This document shows, piece after piece, positions 9,712 through 18,543 of a DNA stretch of 64,000 bases. The notes under the pieces were generated by a model, which saw only the letters and a list, made by a program, of their open reading frames with translations, made no database searches and was not told the origin of the DNA. The stretch is from Aphanothece saxicola GSE-SYN-MK-01-06B. GTDB taxonomy: Bacteria > Cyanobacteriota > Cyanobacteriia > PCC-6307 > Cyanobiaceae. The stretch lies in NCBI GenBank assembly GCA_019359745.1, contig JAHHGT010000003.1, positions 248,001 to 312,000 on the forward strand. The letters are read 5' to 3'. The translations under genes were made by a program, and so were the position numbers. Position 1 is the first letter of the stretch. Every line of letters begins with the position of its first letter.

Positions 9712-10206
9712 TCAGCGCAGGGAGCGAAGGGCCGCCCAGCGGGGATCGCCGCTCCCTTCGCCGCTGGCGGCGTCGCCTGGGGGCCGCGGCGGCCCGGGAC
9801 AGTCGGCCCCGCAGCGGTTCACCAGGGGAAGCTGCAGGCTGAGCTGCTCGAACAGCCAGCGCTCCGGATCGAAGCTGCTGCCGGGATCAAGGCATTCCAC
9901 AGGATCCTCGGCGGCGAACACCACCTCTTCCTCCTCTGGGCCCGCCAACCCGATCTCCAGCAACTCCCGGGCCTTGGCCGTCAGGGCGTGGTTGTAGGTC
10001 TGCAGGCAACGGTCGCAGCAGAGCGTGATGACCGTTTCGGCCGTTCCCTCCACCTCCAGCACCGTGCCGTGGTGGATCGCCCGCATCTGGCCCCGCACCG
10101 GGGTGAGGCTGGCCAGCCCGGCGATGGGCTGATCGACCGGCCAGCTGCGGCCCTCGCTGATCAGGCGCAACTCCTGCAGGGGCAGCGGCTGCAGCCGGGG
10201 AGTCAT
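9712..10206 (-). CDS. YceD / DUF177 family protein
   Basis: The 164-residue product has the YceD/DUF177 signature around [24 protein letters not shown], including a C-x-x-C pair that probably holds zinc, after an N-terminal strand region with a charged [10 protein letters not shown]. In bacteria YceD is linked to 23S rRNA maturation and is often beside rpmF; in cyanobacteria it lies beside yidC and ycf46, as here. Its ATG overlaps the yidC stop by four bases, so translation is probably coupled. Confidence 0.85.
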   Translation of the reverse strand: MTPRLQPLPLQELRLISEGRSWPVDQPIAGLASLTPVRGQMRAIHHGTVLEVEGTAETVITLCCDRCLQTYNHALTAKARELLEIGLAGPEEEEVVFAAEDPVECLDPGSSFDPERWLFEQLSLQLPLVNRCGADCPGPPRPPGDAASGEGSGDPRWAALRSLR

Positions 10207-11336
10207 TTCTTGGCCTTGGGCTCGAAGGGCAGACGGCCTCCCCCACCACCGGCCGTGGCCGTGGCTGGCTGCTGGGCGAGTTGCTTGTCGAGAATCGCCT
10301 GCAGGTTGTCGGGCAGGGCCTCACGGGTCAGCAGGAAGGTCTGGACCCCCTGGAACACGTTGGCCACCACCATGTAAAGGAGCACCCCGGCGGGAAGGGG
10401 GAAGAACAGGAACATCGCCGTGATCATCACCGGGGTGATCTTGTTGGCCGTGGCCTGCTGGGGGTTGGCGGGCATGCCCATGCCCGAGAGCAGCTGGGAG
10501 GCGAACAGGGAGGCGCCGAAGGCTCCCACCAGGATGGCGATGTCCCAGTTGATCGCCCCATCGGTGTAGAAGCCCACCTGGCCGAGGGCCTTGATGAACA
10601 GGAAACCGCTGCGGGCTGCCAGGCCGGGGATGCGCGCCTCGACGGTGGCGTCGCCGGGGGCTATGGCGGTGATGTTCCCCTGGTCGTCCACCTGGACCAC
10701 GCCCTCGCCCTTGGTCACCACCCAGCTGGGGGTGAAGCTGTCGCCGTGCTCCACGGTGCCCAGAAGGGAGGCAAAGCTGGTGCCGTCCTTGCCGTGCAGC
10801 TCCACCTTGGTGCTGTCACCGACGCCGAGCTTGGTACCCCCATCGAGGCTGGCGATCACGGGCACGTGCTCGGTTTCGCTGATGAAGATGGAGTGGCTGG
10901 CGCTGTTGAAGGGCTTGGTTTCCACCGCCGCGATCTCCTCGGCCGGCAGCACCTTCAGGTTGATCGGGTAAGGGACATCGGCGAAGGGGGACCCCCTCAG
11001 GGTCGCGAACAGGGCGAACAGGATCGGCATCTGCACCAGCAGGGGCAGACAGCCCGACAGGGGGCTGCCGAACTCCTTCATCAGGCCGCCCAGTTCTTCC
11101 TGTTGTTTCTGGGGGTTGTTGGCGTACTTGGCCTTGATCTCCGCCTGGCGCTGCTGCATCACCGGCTGGGCGATGCGCATGCGCCGGGCGCTGCGGATCG
11201 AGCCGGCGCTCAACGGGAACAGGGCCAGGCGGATGACCACGGTGAGGGCCACGATCGCGAGCCCATAGCTGGGGACCAATCCGTAGAAGAAATCGAGGAT
11301 CGGGAGCAGCAGGTTGTCGGAGATGTAGCCGATCAC
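10203..11336 (-). CDS. yidC: Membrane protein insertase YidC (Oxa1 family)
   Basis: The 377-residue product is the cyanobacterial YidC type. It lacks a cleavable lipoprotein signal and starts directly with a membrane helix ([23 protein letters not shown]). It then has the Oxa1 core ([42 protein letters not shown]), a large inserted soluble region at about 120-250 (beta-rich, [16 protein letters not shown]), and the last helices ([28 protein letters not shown]). It inserts membrane and thylakoid proteins with or without SecYEG. It is part of the run rpmH-rnpA-PH-yidC-yceD-ycf46. Confidence 0.96.
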   Translation of the reverse strand: MIGYISDNLLLPILDFFYGLVPSYGLAIVALTVVIRLALFPLSAGSIRSARRMRIAQPVMQQRQAEIKAKYANNPQKQQEELGGLMKEFGSPLSGCLPLLVQMPILFALFATLRGSPFADVPYPINLKVLPAEEIAAVETKPFNSASHSIFISETEHVPVIASLDGGTKLGVGDSTKVELHGKDGTSFASLLGTVEHGDSFTPSWVVTKGEGVVQVDDQGNITAIAPGDATVEARIPGLAARSGFLFIKALGQVGFYTDGAINWDIAILVGAFGASLFASQLLSGMGMPANPQQATANKITPVMITAMFLFFPLPAGVLLYMVVANVFQGVQTFLLTREALPDNLQAILDKQLAQQPATATAGGGGGRLPFEPKAKK

Positions 11337-11411
11337 GGCAGGGGTGCGCTGGGGTGGGGACTCTCGGCTGCCAGTGTGCCCGACCGGGGAGACCGGATGG
11401 GGGTCAGGTGG

Positions 11412-11876
11412 TCAGGCGCTTTCACGGGCCGGGGGGGCGAAACCGGCCGGACCGGCGGCACCGGGCGTGCGGGGGGCTGCTTTGCTGCGGCTGTCGCGGC
11501 GCTCCTCGATGTAGGTCTCGAGCTCGCGGAAGCGCGGCACCGCCCGCATTTCCAGCTTGGCGCCGTCGTTGAGCACCAGCACCATGTCGCCCCAGGCGCC
11601 GAAGCCCCGGGGGACGGAGCGCACTTCGCGGATCTGGCTGTAGACCACCTGGGTGCGGTCGCGGCCGAGCCAGCCGCCGCTGACGCTGATCCGCCGGCTG
11701 GTGATGCGGAACCGCAGCCACAGGGCCCGCACGATGGCTCCAACGGCAAAAGGGATGCCGATCAGCGTGAGGCCGAACAGCAGGTTGATGACCAGGTCGC
11801 CCTTGGCCGGACCTCCCTCGTAGAAGACCGTTTCGTTGATTTCAAGCTTGTTCTCCACCCTGTCCTCCGGGGTCAA
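11412..11876 (-). CDS. Membrane protein with bacterial PH-like domain
   Basis: The 154-residue product has a hydrophobic hairpin (GDLVINLLFGLTLIGIPFAVGAIVRAL, about 27-53) followed by a bPH-type beta barrel (RFRITSRRISVSGGWLGRDRTQVVYSQIREVRSV). The first open codon, TTG at 11876, makes it overlap rnpA by 35 bases; GTG 11858 is an alternative that still overlaps. PH-domain genes of this kind lie between rnpA and yidC throughout marine Synechococcus-like genomes. The function is unknown. The C-terminal 30 residues are low-complexity (Pro, Ala, Arg). Confidence 0.8.
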   Translation of the reverse strand: MTPEDRVENKLEINETVFYEGGPAKGDLVINLLFGLTLIGIPFAVGAIVRALWLRFRITSRRISVSGGWLGRDRTQVVYSQIREVRSVPRGFGAWGDMVLVLNDGAKLEMRAVPRFRELETYIEERRDSRSKAAPRTPGAAGPAGFAPPARESA

Positions 11877-12249
11877 GGAGCAATCCTGCCTGGCGCAGCA
11901 GATGGGTGCATTCTCCCAGGAGCTGGGCGTCTCCGCGCTCCTGGCAGCCGGGCTTGAGCGTGATCAGCAGCCAGAGAGGGCTGGCCGTTGTGGGGGGGTG
12001 GCGAAGCAGCTGGTCGTGAAACAGGCGCCGCAGGCGGTTACGGCGCACGGCCAGCTTGCTCACCTTGCTGCTGACGACGATGCCGCAGCGCCAGGGGCTG
12101 GGGCGTGGAGGGCTGCCGGGGGGGAGCAGGGACGGATCCGCGGCAAGGATGCGCAGGACCAGGGCCGGGCCCTGGTACCGGCGACCCTGGCGGTAGAGGC
12201 GATCGAACACCCGCCGGCCCCTGAGCCGGTGTTGCTGTGGCAGGGCCAC
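11842..12249 (-). CDS. rnpA: Ribonuclease P protein component
   Basis: The 135-residue basic protein contains the RNase P protein signature KLAVRRNRLRRLF in the central RNR motif and an N-terminal RLRGRRVFDRLYRQGRR. It binds the RNA subunit and helps cleave the 5' leader of pre-tRNAs. It starts 18 bases after rpmH and overlaps the PH-domain gene at its 3' end. The last 20 residues or so (GGQGGEQA) are unconserved and coincide with that overlap. Confidence 0.95.
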   Translation of the reverse strand: MALPQQHRLRGRRVFDRLYRQGRRYQGPALVLRILAADPSLLPPGSPPRPSPWRCGIVVSSKVSKLAVRRNRLRRLFHDQLLRHPPTTASPLWLLITLKPGCQERGDAQLLGECTHLLRQAGLLLDPGGQGGEQA

Positions 12250-12267
12250 GGCCCTTTCCGGCCGGCC

Positions 12268-12405
12268 TCAGACCGCCAGGCGGGCCCGACCCCGACGGCG
12301 GCGGGTGCGGATCACGCGACGACCCGTATGGGTGCGCATGCGCACCCGGAACCCGGAAACCCGCTTGCGCTTGCGGCTTGTCCCTTCAAGTGTGCGCTTC
12401 GTCAT
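12268..12405 (-). CDS. rpmH: 50S ribosomal protein L34
   Basis: The 45-residue product reads [18 protein letters not shown] and then a strongly basic [20 protein letters not shown], the universal L34 pattern. L34 binds 23S rRNA at the solvent side of the large subunit. The gene heads the conserved rpmH-rnpA pair and lies 28 bases after the DUF2808 gene on the same strand. Confidence 0.96.
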   Translation of the reverse strand: MTKRTLEGTSRKRKRVSGFRVRMRTHTGRRVIRTRRRRGRARLAV

Positions 12406-12433
12406 GCTGCTGGCTGCTCAGTGGGTCACCCTA

Positions 12434-13069
12434 TCAGTTGGTGTTGCTGGGCACGATCTGGATCAGCCAGCTGCCCAGGTAGCCCGAGACGGGGATGTCG
12501 CCGGGGGCCTGGGCCAGGGCGTTGAACTGATACATGCCGGCGTTGAACGGGTTGAACACGTTCATGTAAACGCCGATGGTGTCCTTGTCAGAGACAGGGG
12601 TTTCCGGGAAAATGTCGATGGATCTGCCATTGGCAGACACTTCAATGGTGGCGGGAATTGTTTCCAGACAGCGGGTTCTCTTCAGCATCCCGCCTTCACT
12701 CATCCTGCAGAGCTTGACCTGCTTGGGATCGATTTTGGTGTCGAAGTGGCTGGGAACGCTGATGCTCAACTTCAGAATCGCGGTCTTGCGGTCCTTCGGC
12801 CGCAGCATCAGGTAGTACTCCGCCCGCTGCATGCGGACCGTGTCGGTGCTGAAGAAGTAAAGCTTGCGATAATCCTTGTTGTTCTCCCAGCGGAATTCCA
12901 TCAGCCCGGGCGTGCCCTGGGCGAGGGCCGGTGCGCTGCCGACAGGGGAGAGGACGGTGGCGGTGGCGACGGCCAGCGCTCCGAGGGCCGCTGTGCCCAG
13001 ACGGCCGATCAGGCCCGTGGGATGGGACCGCTCAGGCGGAAAGGAGGGCATGGCTTGGAAGAATGTCAT
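12434..13069 (-). CDS. Exported DUF2808 protein
   Basis: From ATG 13069 the product has 211 residues, with a signal peptide of about 50 residues (hydrophobic LGTAALGALAVATATVL, cleavage near PALAQ). The mature part has the cyanobacterial DUF2808 pattern, with YFFSTDTVRMQRAEYYLMLRP and several conserved Phe/Asp positions. DUF2808 proteins are exported and of unknown function. The frame extends upstream of 13069 without a stop, but that part lacks a signal peptide and has the composition of a GC-rich shadow. ATG 13051 (MPSFPP) is also possible. Confidence 0.85.
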   Translation of the reverse strand: MTFFQAMPSFPPERSHPTGLIGRLGTAALGALAVATATVLSPVGSAPALAQGTPGLMEFRWENNKDYRKLYFFSTDTVRMQRAEYYLMLRPKDRKTAILKLSISVPSHFDTKIDPKQVKLCRMSEGGMLKRTRCLETIPATIEVSANGRSIDIFPETPVSDKDTIGVYMNVFNPFNAGMYQFNALAQAPGDIPVSGYLGSWLIQIVPSNTN

Positions 13070-13107
13070 TTTTAAAGTCTCAACACGCCCGCGCGTCTGC
13101 CGCGCCT

Positions 13108-13524
13108 TCAGTGGTCGGCGGGGGAGCTGGCTGGGCCCGCGGGTTGGCCTGGATCGGCCCGATCGGGCCTCAGCCGGGCGGCGTCCCGCAGGTAGGGATG
13201 CACCACCTCCCGGCGGGCGTCCATCCAGGCGTGGGCCAGGAGCCGGATGCAGCGGGGCAGGTCCCCGGCCACCGCCATCTGCTGGCAGTCCAGCAGAGCC
13301 ACCCGGCCCCAGTCGGCCCGGCGCCTGGCGATCGCGGCGGGGAAGCACGCGTCCAGATCGGCGGTGACGGAGAAGGTGACCGAGAGCACCCTGTCTCCTG
13401 CCAGGTCGTTGCGGCGCAGCAGTTCCTCGATCAGCTCGGCCACGGCCTCCGCAATCGCGTCGCCGCTGTTGGCGCTGGCGGTGGTGGCTCCCCGCAGGGC
13501 CCTCAGCTCAAGACCAGGCTTCAT
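13108..13524 (-). CDS. aroH: Chorismate mutase, AroH class
   Basis: The 138-residue product has the trimeric AroH-type signature: LRALRGATTASANSGDAI at the N-terminus (Arg near residue 11), FSVTADLDACFPAAIAR in the middle, and VALLDCQQMAVAGDLPRCIRLL with the Cys/Gln/Met region of the active site. It converts chorismate to prephenate in Phe/Tyr synthesis. The last 20 or so residues (DPGQPAGPASSPADH) are disordered-looking and unconserved. It starts four bases after sppA and precedes the DUF2808 gene. Confidence 0.93.
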   Translation of the reverse strand: MKPGLELRALRGATTASANSGDAIAEAVAELIEELLRRNDLAGDRVLSVTFSVTADLDACFPAAIARRRADWGRVALLDCQQMAVAGDLPRCIRLLAHAWMDARREVVHPYLRDAARLRPDRADPGQPAGPASSPADH

Positions 13525-13528
13525 GACG

Positions 13529-14341
13529 TCAGGGGCGATGGAGCCAGAGGGGCTGGCCGCTCCAGGCCAGTTCCAGGCTCAGGGACTGGGACAACTGCTG
13601 CAGCAGTGTGGCCCCGGGCAGCAGCCCCAGCAGCTTCCTGGGCGGTTTGCCGAAGCTGACGGTGCGGGTCTTCTCCGGATCCAGCCCCGCCAGCTCCGCC
13701 GCCAGCTGGCGGGCGCTCTCCTCGTCCCCCAGCACGTCCACCAGGCCTAGGGGCAGGGCCTGGGCACCACTGAAGACCCGCCCGTCGGCGAAACCGCGCA
13801 CCACCGCCTCTTCCAGGCCACGACCTGCGGCGACCGCGGCGACGAACTGGCCATAGCTGGAATCGATCAGCTCCTGCAGCAGCTGGCGTTCCGCTTCAGA
13901 GAGGGCGCGGTCGGGGGAAAGGATGTCCTTGTAGAGGCCGCTCTTCACCGTTTCGAAGCGGATGCCGATCCGCTTCAGCAGCCGTGAGAGGTCATTGCCC
14001 CGCAGGATCACGCCGATCGAACCGGTGATGGTGCCGGGGTTGGCGACGATCTTTTCCGCCGCCACCCCCACGTAGACCCCGCCGGAGGCGGAGATGTTGC
14101 CGAAGCTGGCCACCACCCGGCAGCCCTTTTCCCGCAGGCGCAGCAGGGCCGTATGGATCTCCTGGCTGTCGCCCACGGTGCCGCCGGGGCTGTCGATTCG
14201 CAGCAGCAGCGCGGGGCACTCCCGTTCCTGCACCTGCTCGATGGCCTTCAGCACCCGGACGCGGGTGCCCCCGGCGATCGGCCCTTCGATGGCGATGCGC
14301 GCCAGGGTTCGTCGGGACTTGCGGCGCCAGGGCCAGGGCAT
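13529..14341 (-). CDS. sppA: Signal peptide peptidase SppA (short form)
   Basis: From ATG 14341 the protein has 270 residues, the length of the single-domain SppA of Gram-positive bacteria and cyanobacteria rather than the 600-residue tandem form. It has RIDSPGGTVGDSQEI, the catalytic Ser in SASGGVY (S86), and the catalytic Lys in VKSGLYKDI (K133), making a Ser-Lys dyad. SppA degrades left-over signal peptides in the membrane. No clear N-terminal membrane helix is seen (it starts MPWPWRRKSRR), so it may be peripheral. In cyanobacteria SppA homologues have also been linked to phycobilisome turnover and light acclimation. Confidence 0.93.
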   Translation of the reverse strand: MPWPWRRKSRRTLARIAIEGPIAGGTRVRVLKAIEQVQERECPALLLRIDSPGGTVGDSQEIHTALLRLREKGCRVVASFGNISASGGVYVGVAAEKIVANPGTITGSIGVILRGNDLSRLLKRIGIRFETVKSGLYKDILSPDRALSEAERQLLQELIDSSYGQFVAAVAAGRGLEEAVVRGFADGRVFSGAQALPLGLVDVLGDEESARQLAAELAGLDPEKTRTVSFGKPPRKLLGLLPGATLLQQLSQSLSLELAWSGQPLWLHRP

Positions 14342-14445
14342 TGTGGAGATGCGCGGTGGCTGGATCTTAAAAAGAAGGCCTGGAGAGGCCTGCTCCCGCG
14401 CCGCCCACCCCTCCACCTCCACCGACGTCTCAGGCCCCACGCCCC

Positions 14446-15408
14446 ATGCCCCGGACCCTGCGCTGGGTGTTGATGCTTCTGCCCTTCGCCCTGTGGGGCA
14501 CAGCGATGGCGGCGATGAAGCCGCTGCTGGTGGGGGCCTCCCCGGCGATGCTGGCCAGCCTGCGGCTGCTGCCCGCCGGGCTGGTGCTGCTGCTGGCCGC
14601 CCGCCTGCTCGGGCGTTCCTGGCGCATCGATCCCGTCGATTGGCCCTGGCTGCTGCTGTTCGCCGCCGTCGACGGCAGTCTGTTTCAGGGGTTGCTGGCC
14701 CGGGGGTTGGGCCAGACCGGGGCGGGTCTCGGCTCGGTGCTGATCGATTCCCAGCCCCTGCTGGTGGCCCTGCTGGCCCGCACCCTGTTCGGCGAAGCGA
14801 TCAATCCGGTGGGCTGGCTGGGCCTGTTGATCGGCCTGCTCGGCATCCTCTGCCTGGGACTGCCGGGGGACGTGCTGCGCCACTGGTGGCTGCAGGGGCC
14901 CCCAGCCCTGCAGGGGCAGGCCTGGAGCCATGGCGAGGCCTGGATGCTGGCGGCGGCGGCGGCGATGGCGGTGGGCACGGTCCTCTGCCGCTATGCCACG
15001 CGCCGCAGCGACCCCGTCGCCATCACCGGCTGGCACATGCTGCTGGGCGGCGTGCCCCTGCTGCTGCTGGCCGGCGGGCAGTCCCTGCTGCGGCCGGAGG
15101 CCGTGGCCTTCTGGCCCCACTGGAACCTCGGCCAGTGGGGCCTGATGGCCTATGCGGCCCTGCTCGGCAGTGCCCTGGCCTATGGCCTGTTCTTCTGGTT
15201 CGCCAGCAGCGGCGATCTCACCGGCTTCACCGCCCTCACCTTCCTGACACCGGTGTTCGCCGTGCTCTGCGGGGTGCTGCTGCTTGAGGAACGGCTGGGT
15301 CCACTGCAATGGCTGGGGGCCGTGCTCGCCCTGATTTCGGTGCTGCTGATCAACCAGCGCGGCCGGCTCTGGCAGGCGGGCGGCAGGCCGGAGCCGGCGG
15401 CGCCATGA
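14446..15408 (+). CDS. EamA-family (DMT) transporter
   Basis: The 320-residue protein has ten predicted membrane helices in two EamA repeats (about 8-145 and 165-310). Sequence marks are LMLLPFALWGTAMAAMKPLL in helix 1 and TFLTPVFAVLCGVLLLEERLG in the second repeat. It is a drug/metabolite superfamily exporter; the substrate (amino acid, nucleobase or sugar phosphate) cannot be told. It is divergent from sppA. The stop overlaps the next start (ATGA). Confidence 0.88.
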   Translation: MPRTLRWVLMLLPFALWGTAMAAMKPLLVGASPAMLASLRLLPAGLVLLLAARLLGRSWRIDPVDWPWLLLFAAVDGSLFQGLLARGLGQTGAGLGSVLIDSQPLLVALLARTLFGEAINPVGWLGLLIGLLGILCLGLPGDVLRHWWLQGPPALQGQAWSHGEAWMLAAAAAMAVGTVLCRYATRRSDPVAITGWHMLLGGVPLLLLAGGQSLLRPEAVAFWPHWNLGQWGLMAYAALLGSALAYGLFFWFASSGDLTGFTALTFLTPVFAVLCGVLLLEERLGPLQWLGAVLALISVLLINQRGRLWQAGGRPEPAAP

Positions 15409-16634
15409 GCCGCACGCTGCTGTTCATCCACCAGAACTTCCCCGGCCAGTACCGCCATCTGGTGCCGGCCCTGCAGGCCCGCGGCGATCGGGTGGTGGCC
15501 ATCGGCGGCCCCACCAGCCAGCCCTTGCCCGGCATGGCGCTGCATCGCTACGACCCGTTGCCGGCCGGTGGGGTGCCCCCCTGTCACCCCTGGGCGGCTG
15601 ATTTCCAGACCAAGATCCTGCGGGCCGAGGCGGTGGCCCACTGCCTGGAGTCCCTGCTGCAGGAAGGCCTGCGTCCTGATCTGGTCATCGGCCATCCCGG
15701 CTGGGGCGAGCTGCTGGTGGTGAAGGACCTGCTGGCGGATGTCCCGGTCCTGCACCAGGTGGAGTTCATCTACCAGCTGCAGGGGGCCGACGTCGGGTTC
15801 GACCCGGAGTTCGCCGACGCCGACTGGCGCCTGCGGGCCCGGTTGCGGCTGCGGCGGGCCCCCCAGCTGCTCGCCCTCCAGGACCTCGACTGGGGGCTGG
15901 CTCCCACCCCCTGGCAGGCCAGCACCGTGCCGGCTCCATACCGCCAGCGGCTGAGCGTCATCCACGAAGGCATCGACACCGCCGCGATCGCCCCGCAGGG
16001 GTCCGCCCGGCTGCAGTTGCAGCGGGCCGGTCTGAGCTTCGCCCCCGGAGACGAACTGGTGAGCTTCGTGGCCCGCAATCTGGAGCCCTACCGCGGCTTC
16101 CACACCTTCATGCGCATGCTCCCCCTGCTGCAGCGGCTGCGGCCCAGGGCCCAGGTGGTGATCGTGGGCGGAGACGGGGTGAGCTACGGAGCGGCTCCTG
16201 CCGGCGGCGGCAGCTGGAAGGAGGCGATGCTCCAGGAACTGGGTGAGAGCCTCGATCGCTCCCGGATCCATTTCGTCGGCCGCGTGCCGCACCCGGTGCT
16301 GCATGAGCTGTTCCGGGTCACGGCCTGCCACGTGTATCTCACCGTTCCCTTCGTGCTCAGCTGGAGCCTGCTGGAGGCGATGAGCTGCGGCGCCCTGGTG
16401 ATCGGCTCGGCCACGGCCCCGGTGCAGGACGTGATCGTGGATGGCCACAACGGCCTGCTGGTGGACTTCTTTGATCACCGGGCCCTGGCCGAGCGGCTGG
16501 CGGCGGTGCTGGCCGACCCCTCGCCCCATGACGGGCTTCGGCGGGAGGCCCGCCGGACCGTCGTGGGGCGGTTCGATCTGGCCACGGTGTGCCTGCCCCA
16601 GCAGCTTGAACTTGTGGACCGGCTGATGGCCTGA
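15405..16634 (+). CDS. Glycosyltransferase, family 4 / GT-B fold
   Basis: The ATG at 15405 overlaps the EamA stop by four bases; the open frame upstream of it is a shadow. The 409-residue product has a GT-B layout: an N-terminal acceptor domain (LLFIHQNFPGQYRHLVPALQ), a link at about 200, and a C-terminal nucleotide-sugar domain with FVARNLEPYRGFHTFM and the E-x7-E-like SWSLLEAMSCGALVIGS. It is probably retaining. The N-terminus resembles the GT4 branch annotated as glycosyltransferase involved in cell wall synthesis. The acceptor is unknown. It is grouped with a GT39 gene 22 bases downstream. Confidence 0.87.
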   Translation: MSRTLLFIHQNFPGQYRHLVPALQARGDRVVAIGGPTSQPLPGMALHRYDPLPAGGVPPCHPWAADFQTKILRAEAVAHCLESLLQEGLRPDLVIGHPGWGELLVVKDLLADVPVLHQVEFIYQLQGADVGFDPEFADADWRLRARLRLRRAPQLLALQDLDWGLAPTPWQASTVPAPYRQRLSVIHEGIDTAAIAPQGSARLQLQRAGLSFAPGDELVSFVARNLEPYRGFHTFMRMLPLLQRLRPRAQVVIVGGDGVSYGAAPAGGGSWKEAMLQELGESLDRSRIHFVGRVPHPVLHELFRVTACHVYLTVPFVLSWSLLEAMSCGALVIGSATAPVQDVIVDGHNGLLVDFFDHRALAERLAAVLADPSPHDGLRREARRTVVGRFDLATVCLPQQLELVDRLMA

Positions 16635-16656
16635 CGGGCGACACAGGACCTCAGGG

Positions 16657-18543
16657 GTGGGGAGCGATAGGTTCCCTCCGATTCGCCCCGCCGGTTTGCC
16701 CGCCCTGCCCCGCTTCCAGCGCCGCCGGTTGCTGCTGATCACCGTCCTGCTGGGCTTGATGCTCTACGGCTGGCAACTGGGTACCACGGGCCTGGTGGAT
16801 GAAACGCCGCCCCTGTTTGCGGCCTCGGCGCGGGCCATGGCGGAAACGGGCGACTGGCTCATCCCGCGGGTCAACGGCCTGCCCCGCTACGACAAGCCGC
16901 CCCTGGTGTACTGGCTGATGGGGCTCGTCTACGCCCTGCCCGGCCAGGACCAATGGAATCCCCTGGGCACCTGGGCCGCCCGGTTCCCCTCCGCCCTGGC
17001 CGCCATCGGCGTGATGCTGGCCCTGGCCGACACCCTGCTGCGCTGGCCCCAGCCCCCCTTCGCCGGCCGGGGGACGGCTGCGGGGGGCCTGCGCCCGGGC
17101 CTGACGGCCCTCACCGCCGCCCTGGCCTTCGGCCTCTCCCCCCTGGCCCTGGCCTGGGGCCGCACGGCCGTGAGCGATTCCCTGTTCAGCGGCCTGGTGG
17201 CCCTGGCGCTGCTGCTCTGCTGGCAGGCCTATGCCGACCCGGCGCGGCGCTGGTGGCTGCCGTGGCCCGTGCTGGGGCTGGCCGTGCTGACCAAGGGGCC
17301 GGTGGCGGTGGTGTTGCTGGCGATCACCCTGCTGCTGTTCGGCTGGCTGCAGGCCGACATCGCTGGGCTCTGGCGGCGGCTGCGGCCCCTGCGGGGTCTG
17401 GCGATCACCGGCCTGGTGGCCCTGCCCTGGTATCTGCTGGCGCTTCACAGTGAAGGCCGCCCCTTCTGGGACAGCTTCTTCGGCTACCACAACCTGCAGC
17501 GCTTCACCGAGGTGGTGAATCGCCACCTGCAGCCGTGGTGGTTCTTTCTGCCGGTGATGCTGGTGGCCAGCCTGCCGGTGTCGCCGCTGCTGCTGGTGGG
17601 GCTGGCCCGGGCCATCGGCCCGCTGCGCCGCTCCTGGTGTCCCACCCTGCCGCAGCCGCCCGCCGCTTCCCTGGCCCGCTTCGCCGCCTGCTGGCTCCTG
17701 GCGGTGCTGCTGTTCTTCACCGCCGCCGCCACCAAGCTGCCGAGCTACTGGTTGCCGGCCACGCCCGCCGCTGCCCTGTTGATCGCCCTGGCGGCCCAGG
17801 CGGCCTGGGCCGGCGGTGGCGGCCGCCCCTGGGAGCGCTGGGCCTGGGGCCTGAGCCTGCTGCTGGTCACGGGCCTGGGGCTGGTGTTCCTTGTGGCCCG
17901 CCTGTGGCTGCCCCTGATCAACGATCCTGAGATGCCCACCCTGGCGGCGGAGCTTGACGGCAGCCCGCTGGTGCCCCTGGTGGCCGCCTGCTGGCTGCTG
18001 GCGGCCCTGCTGGGCTGGCTCTGCCGTCGTCGCCACTCACCACTGAGGCTGCTGGCCCTGCAGCTGCCGCTGGTGCTGTTCGTTGCCACCGCCCTGCTGC
18101 CCCTGTGGAGCGTGGGCGATCGCCTCAGGGGCGAGCCCGTGCGTCGCATGGCGGCGGCCCTGCAGCGCGAGGGCCGCCCCGGCGAGCCCGTGGCGATGGT
18201 GGGTGTGCTCAAGCCTTCTCTGCACTACTACAGCCGGCGGGTGGTGATCTACGAGGGCATCGGCGTGGAGGGTCCCATCAACCTGGCGGACCGGCTGCGC
18301 CGGGAACGCCGGGTGGGACAGGCGCCCAGCACCCCGGACGCCCAGCCCACGGTTCTGGTGGTGATCGACCAGACCACGGCCCGTGCTCCCTTCTGGAGGC
18401 ACCTGGGGGCCAGCGAGATCGCCAGTGCCGGGGTCTATCGGCTCTGGCGCCTCGACCGCCGCCGCCTGGAGGCTTCGGTGGAGCTGTTGCGGCGGAAGGG
18501 CCTTGGCCCCGACTGGCAGGTGCCCCGGCCGGAGCGTTACTAA
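16657..18543 (+). CDS. GT39 family membrane glycosyltransferase (ArnT-like)
   Basis: The 628-residue product, starting at GTG 16657, has about twelve membrane helices. The N-terminal catalytic loop of the ArnT/PMT family is visible: GLVDETPPLFAASARAMAETGDWLIPRVNG, then YDKPPLVYWLMGL, with Asp/Glu residues expected to bind the polyprenyl-phosphate sugar donor. The family transfers sugars from lipid-phosphate donors to lipids or proteins on the outer face of the plasma membrane. The substrate here is unknown. The soluble C-terminal part (about 490-628) includes LHYYSRRVVIYEGIG. The 3' end overlaps the convergent kinase gene by four bases. Confidence 0.88.
   Translation: MGSDRFPPIRPAGLPALPRFQRRRLLLITVLLGLMLYGWQLGTTGLVDETPPLFAASARAMAETGDWLIPRVNGLPRYDKPPLVYWLMGLVYALPGQDQWNPLGTWAARFPSALAAIGVMLALADTLLRWPQPPFAGRGTAAGGLRPGLTALTAALAFGLSPLALAWGRTAVSDSLFSGLVALALLLCWQAYADPARRWWLPWPVLGLAVLTKGPVAVVLLAITLLLFGWLQADIAGLWRRLRPLRGLAITGLVALPWYLLALHSEGRPFWDSFFGYHNLQRFTEVVNRHLQPWWFFLPVMLVASLPVSPLLLVGLARAIGPLRRSWCPTLPQPPAASLARFAACWLLAVLLFFTAAATKLPSYWLPATPAAALLIALAAQAAWAGGGGRPWERWAWGLSLLLVTGLGLVFLVARLWLPLINDPEMPTLAAELDGSPLVPLVAACWLLAALLGWLCRRRHSPLRLLALQLPLVLFVATALLPLWSVGDRLRGEPVRRMAAALQREGRPGEPVAMVGVLKPSLHYYSRRVVIYEGIGVEGPINLADRLRRERRVGQAPSTPDAQPTVLVVIDQTTARAPFWRHLGASEIASAGVYRLWRLDRRRLEASVELLRRKGLGPDWQVPRPERY

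Noticed and set aside
8212-10377. 721-codon plus-strand frame opposite ycf46, yceD and yidC
   Set aside because: Antisense to three conserved genes and compositionally biased (Gln, Gly, Arg, His).
12434-13348. Longer DUF2808 protein starting at 13348
   Set aside because: The extra 93 residues lie antisense-like within the aroH gene region and lack a signal peptide; ATG 13069 gives a proper one.
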